Shown here piece after piece: positions 61,231-64,000 of a DNA stretch of 64,000 bases; position 1 is the first letter of the stretch, and every line of letters starts with the position of its first letter. The position numbers were made by a program, and so were the translations under genes. The notes beneath the pieces were generated by a model. The model saw only the letters and a program-made list of their open reading frames with translations. It did no database searches and had not been told where the DNA came from. The DNA comes from Piper betle (lineage: Eukaryota; Streptophyta; Magnoliopsida; Piperales; Piperaceae): NCBI GenBank assembly GCA_033002965.1, contig JAURVB010004884.1, positions 62,001 to 126,000 on the forward strand, in the 5' to 3' direction.

Positions 61231-61492
61231 TCTCAATGTTCTATTGCCCAAGACAAAGCCTCGCTATCCCGTGGGTATCTCTCTGCATTTGATGACACAT
61301 TGTGAATGTGCATCAGACTTTTCAGTTGTGGATAAGCTTCCAGCACAACACCCAACCCAGTGGCGTAATGAACTACTGCAAAGGCAAAACGAACGTGTGG
61401 TCCTGTCTATGGATGGCAAAAACTTACACAATGGGTCAAGTTCGCGATCCGAAGTTGGAAATAGTAAACTAATGCTTTGGGGGAAAAATTAG
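61231..61492 (+). pseudogene. Unrecognised coding-like fragment
   Basis: Open for 82 codons from 61244, reading KPRYPVGISLHLMTHCE and QHPTQWRNELLQRQ. More even base use than its AT-rich surroundings suggests exonic origin. No family recognised and no partner exon found. Confidence 0.25.
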
Positions 61493-62965
61493 TATTGTAC
61501 ATGATATAAAATTTGATATGACGATCTTGTATCATTGCTTAGTTGACTTAGTAAGGTTTTGGTTGTTACAAGGGAAAAGATATGTAAATGATTTTAAAAT
61601 TTTAAATGGTCAATTAATTAAAATTAGTATATATATAGATATATATAATATTTTTTTAAATAATATTTTTATAATATATTTTATGTTTAAATTAATTATG
61701 AGTATCTTATATAGCTTACCCATATATTATTCAATAAGTAAAAATAAAACTTATTCTTTAATATACAAAAGTATATTAAAAAAGGGGTTTGTTTTTTTGC
61801 TCATTTAAAAGTATATGGGTTGGTCACCTAAGATAATTATGATTAATGTATATTTTTTGAGATATAATTATTCTTAATTTGTATATAAAATAATTAATTT
61901 AATAATATTTTTGTATAGAAATACATTAAATATATTTAATTTTAATAAAGTTATTTATTTTAAAATTTGTATGTCATTTATATTATTTTTATGTCAAATA
62001 GTTATACCCTAAAGTTATATTTGGTTAGTATAAAAATAGTATTAATTACATGAAAATCTTAAACAATTTGGCCTTACTTAAAGTAGTAAATAACTTATGT
62101 ACTTCATAAAAAAGAAGTTCATGTTTAATATATATTATGTTCAAAATAATTCCAATTGCAAATAATTATTTCTCCCATGTGCAAACAAAAACTTTCATCT
62201 TTTTCTTATTGGTATTGGTTGCCCATGGGATAGCACATGGCTGACCCTATTTTAAAGACCACATTTTGAAGCAATTGTGATTATTTTGTGCTTTTACTTA
62301 AATATAATCATAGTTTATTTATACATAAAGTAAATGCAAAAGTATTTTTTATATAAAATATGTTAATTGTAAATACTTTTAAAAGGTTGACTATTTTAAA
62401 ATTTTATATTATTTACAGTATTTTTGTGTCAGCCAAACTAATTTTATGGGTGATGATGTTGATTCCAAACACATTTGTTTAAGATATTTAGTTTAACTTT
62501 CACCAGCATGCATGTTACGTTATTTGACAATTTTGTAGCTGTTTGAAAACTAAATCGTATAAATTTTCATACCCCTGTACTCGAGTTAGGGGCTAGTACT
62601 TACCTGGGAGAGTTTTCTTTTTTTGGGGAATTTTTTTAATACCACTATTTTTCTATTTTTACTATTTTAATTTTAATTGGCTCAAATGATTGTCTTGTAA
62701 GTATGATTCAGGTAGTTAATATAAGAGTCAATAAATTCATGGTAGGAAAAAAAGAAAAAAATAGAAGTGCAGCTAATTTTTTTTTTTTGGCATAAAATTC
62801 GCAAAGCTTATTGATTTGCTTGCTATTTGTGTTACATGTTATAAATATGATTATTTTTTATCTTTTCCTGGGTGCTTCCCTCACTTTGACCTGCACTAGC
62901 TGCATGCCTTATAAGCGTGCCCCTCAAGAAGTGGAATAGTCGGCTTCTTTGCAGATCATCTTGCA
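61493..62965. other. AT-rich spacer and upstream region of the GGT gene
   Basis: No gene found. The last few hundred bases must include the GGT promoter; a weak TTATAAG at about 62910 lies some 55 bases before the start codon. Confidence 0.5.
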
Positions 62966-64000
62966 ATGAGGATTGTAACCACTCTCTTCGCCATTTGTTT
63001 GGTGATTGTAGCTGCTCCTGCTGCTGCTAAGTCCTCCACCGGCTACCATGGCCGGCGGGAGGTGATCAAGGCCACGCAAGGCGTCGTGGCCACTGACGAT
63101 GGCCGCTGTTCTGCCATTGGAAGAGACATGCTCCAAGATGGAGGAAATGCCATAGACGCCACTCGTAGCAGCTGCTCTGTGTTTGGGGGTGGTCAGCCCA
63201 GCATCTAGTGGCATTGGTGGAGGTGCTTTTATGCTTGTTAGATTGGCGAATGGCAATAGCCAAGCCTTTGATTTCAGAGAAACTGCCCCCTTGCATTCTT
63301 CAAAGGTAAACACTACAATTTCAACTTGTTGGTCTACAAGAGTTTCTTCGTCCTGCATGATTTGTAATACTATAGATAGATATGTTGCCATATTTATATG
63401 ATTTCAGTTGTTTGTAAATTAATAACTCTGTATCTTGTCATAAATCAATGTATGCAGGACATGTATGCCAGCAATCCTTCTGCAAAAGCTAGTGGTGTGC
63501 TCTCCATTGCTGTGCCATCTGAAGTAGCCGGCCTATATAAAATCTGGAAACAACATGGGGTTCTGCCATGGAAAAGGCTTGTGAAGCCAGCTATCTTGCT
63601 TGCTAGTAAAGGATTCCGGATATCTCCTTACCTACATATGCAAATGGTGAGGACAGAAACAGGCATTTTAAAGGACAGGGGTCTGAGCAAAATCTTCAGT
63701 AAGGATGGAAAGCTAATGAATATTGGTGATCTTTGCCGCAACGAGAAACTTGCACAGACACTAAAAGCTGTTGCAAGGTCTGGGTCGAGGGCAATCTATA
63801 ATGGGTCTGTAGGATTGAACCTGGTACAAGATGTCCAAGAGTCTGGAGGAATTTTGACAATGAAGGACTTGAGTACCTATCAAGTAAAAGTAAACGAGCC
63901 CATCCATGGAGAATTGTTGGATTATGAAATTATTGGCATGCCTCCGCCTTCATCTGGTGGTGTGGGAATTATGCTTGTGAGCAGCTTGCAGTCCTTATTT
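62966..64000 (+). CDS. Gamma-glutamyltranspeptidase, 5' part (large-subunit region), continues beyond the window
   Basis: Transfers or hydrolyses the gamma-glutamyl group of glutathione and its conjugates; plant relatives GGT1/GGT2 act in the apoplast. Exon 1 62966-63305 and exon 2 63458 to beyond 64000, intron GT-AG. Residues 1-21 form a signal peptide (MRIVTTLFAICLVIVAAPAA). GVVATDDGRCS and GRDMLQDGGNAID are followed, after a frame change, by GVVSPASSGIGGGAFML and FRETAPL, whose arginine binds the substrate carboxylate in this family. Exon 2 is fully open (SGVLSIAVPSEVAG, LPWKRLVKPA, GMPPPSSGG). The catalytic threonine and small subunit lie outside the window. Exon 1 is 340 nt where 339 keeps the frame; the extra base is near 63163 (ACTCGT). 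Decay or a base-calling error are both possible. Confidence 0.92.

Overview
The window is nuclear DNA of a flowering plant, almost certainly a eudicot. It has AT-rich intergenic DNA, GT-AG introns, LTR retrotransposons with plant tRNA primer sites, and genes of plant-specific families (AGL17-type MADS box, ZAR1-type NLR, L-type lectin receptor kinase, ARO armadillo protein, PL4 rhamnogalacturonate lyase). I cannot name the species.

Layout. 1-13000: two tandem rhamnogalacturonate lyase genes on the minus strand. The left copy runs off the window; the right copy is complete with 15 exons. A promoter-proximal block was duplicated with them. 14400-15700: a GC-rich segment bounded by terminal inverted repeats. 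16240-22935: a dead L-type lectin receptor kinase split by a decayed Ty1/copia element. 24590-35900: a dense repeat zone holding a tandem duplication, a MITE with a tRNA-like segment, a Mutator-like GC-rich foldback element, a 2.9 kb solo LTR with a perfect target-site duplication, a three-hairpin array, an ARO gene relic and a 1 kb foldback. 36340-43310: an AGL17/ANR1-clade MIKC MADS-box gene on the plus strand with a 4.1 kb first intron. 44160-46775: a ZAR1-like MADA-type CC-NB-LRR gene on the minus strand. 48223-53197: a second solo LTR of the same family in the opposite orientation, carrying a truncated Athila-like insertion. 53850-56820: a PP2A B' relic and a decayed second ZAR1-like copy. 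58500: a promoter-like cluster without a recognisable product. 62966-64000: the 5' part of a gamma-glutamyltranspeptidase gene.

The five otherwise intact gene models (both lyases, the MADS gene, the NLR and the GGT) each carry one or more 1-2 base indels. Several of these are homopolymer contractions, and splice sites and the remaining reading frames are preserved. Consensus errors in a long-read assembly explain this better than five independent recent gene deaths, although real pseudogenes cannot be excluded from one sequence.

The genes do not form a pathway. Shared themes are the apoplast (two secreted pectin lyases, one secreted GGT) and immunity (ZAR1-like NLR, its decayed duplicate and a dead lectin receptor kinase). 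The most notable architecture is a MADS plus NLR interval enclosed by two inverted solo LTRs of one family, next to several long hairpin-forming repeats.
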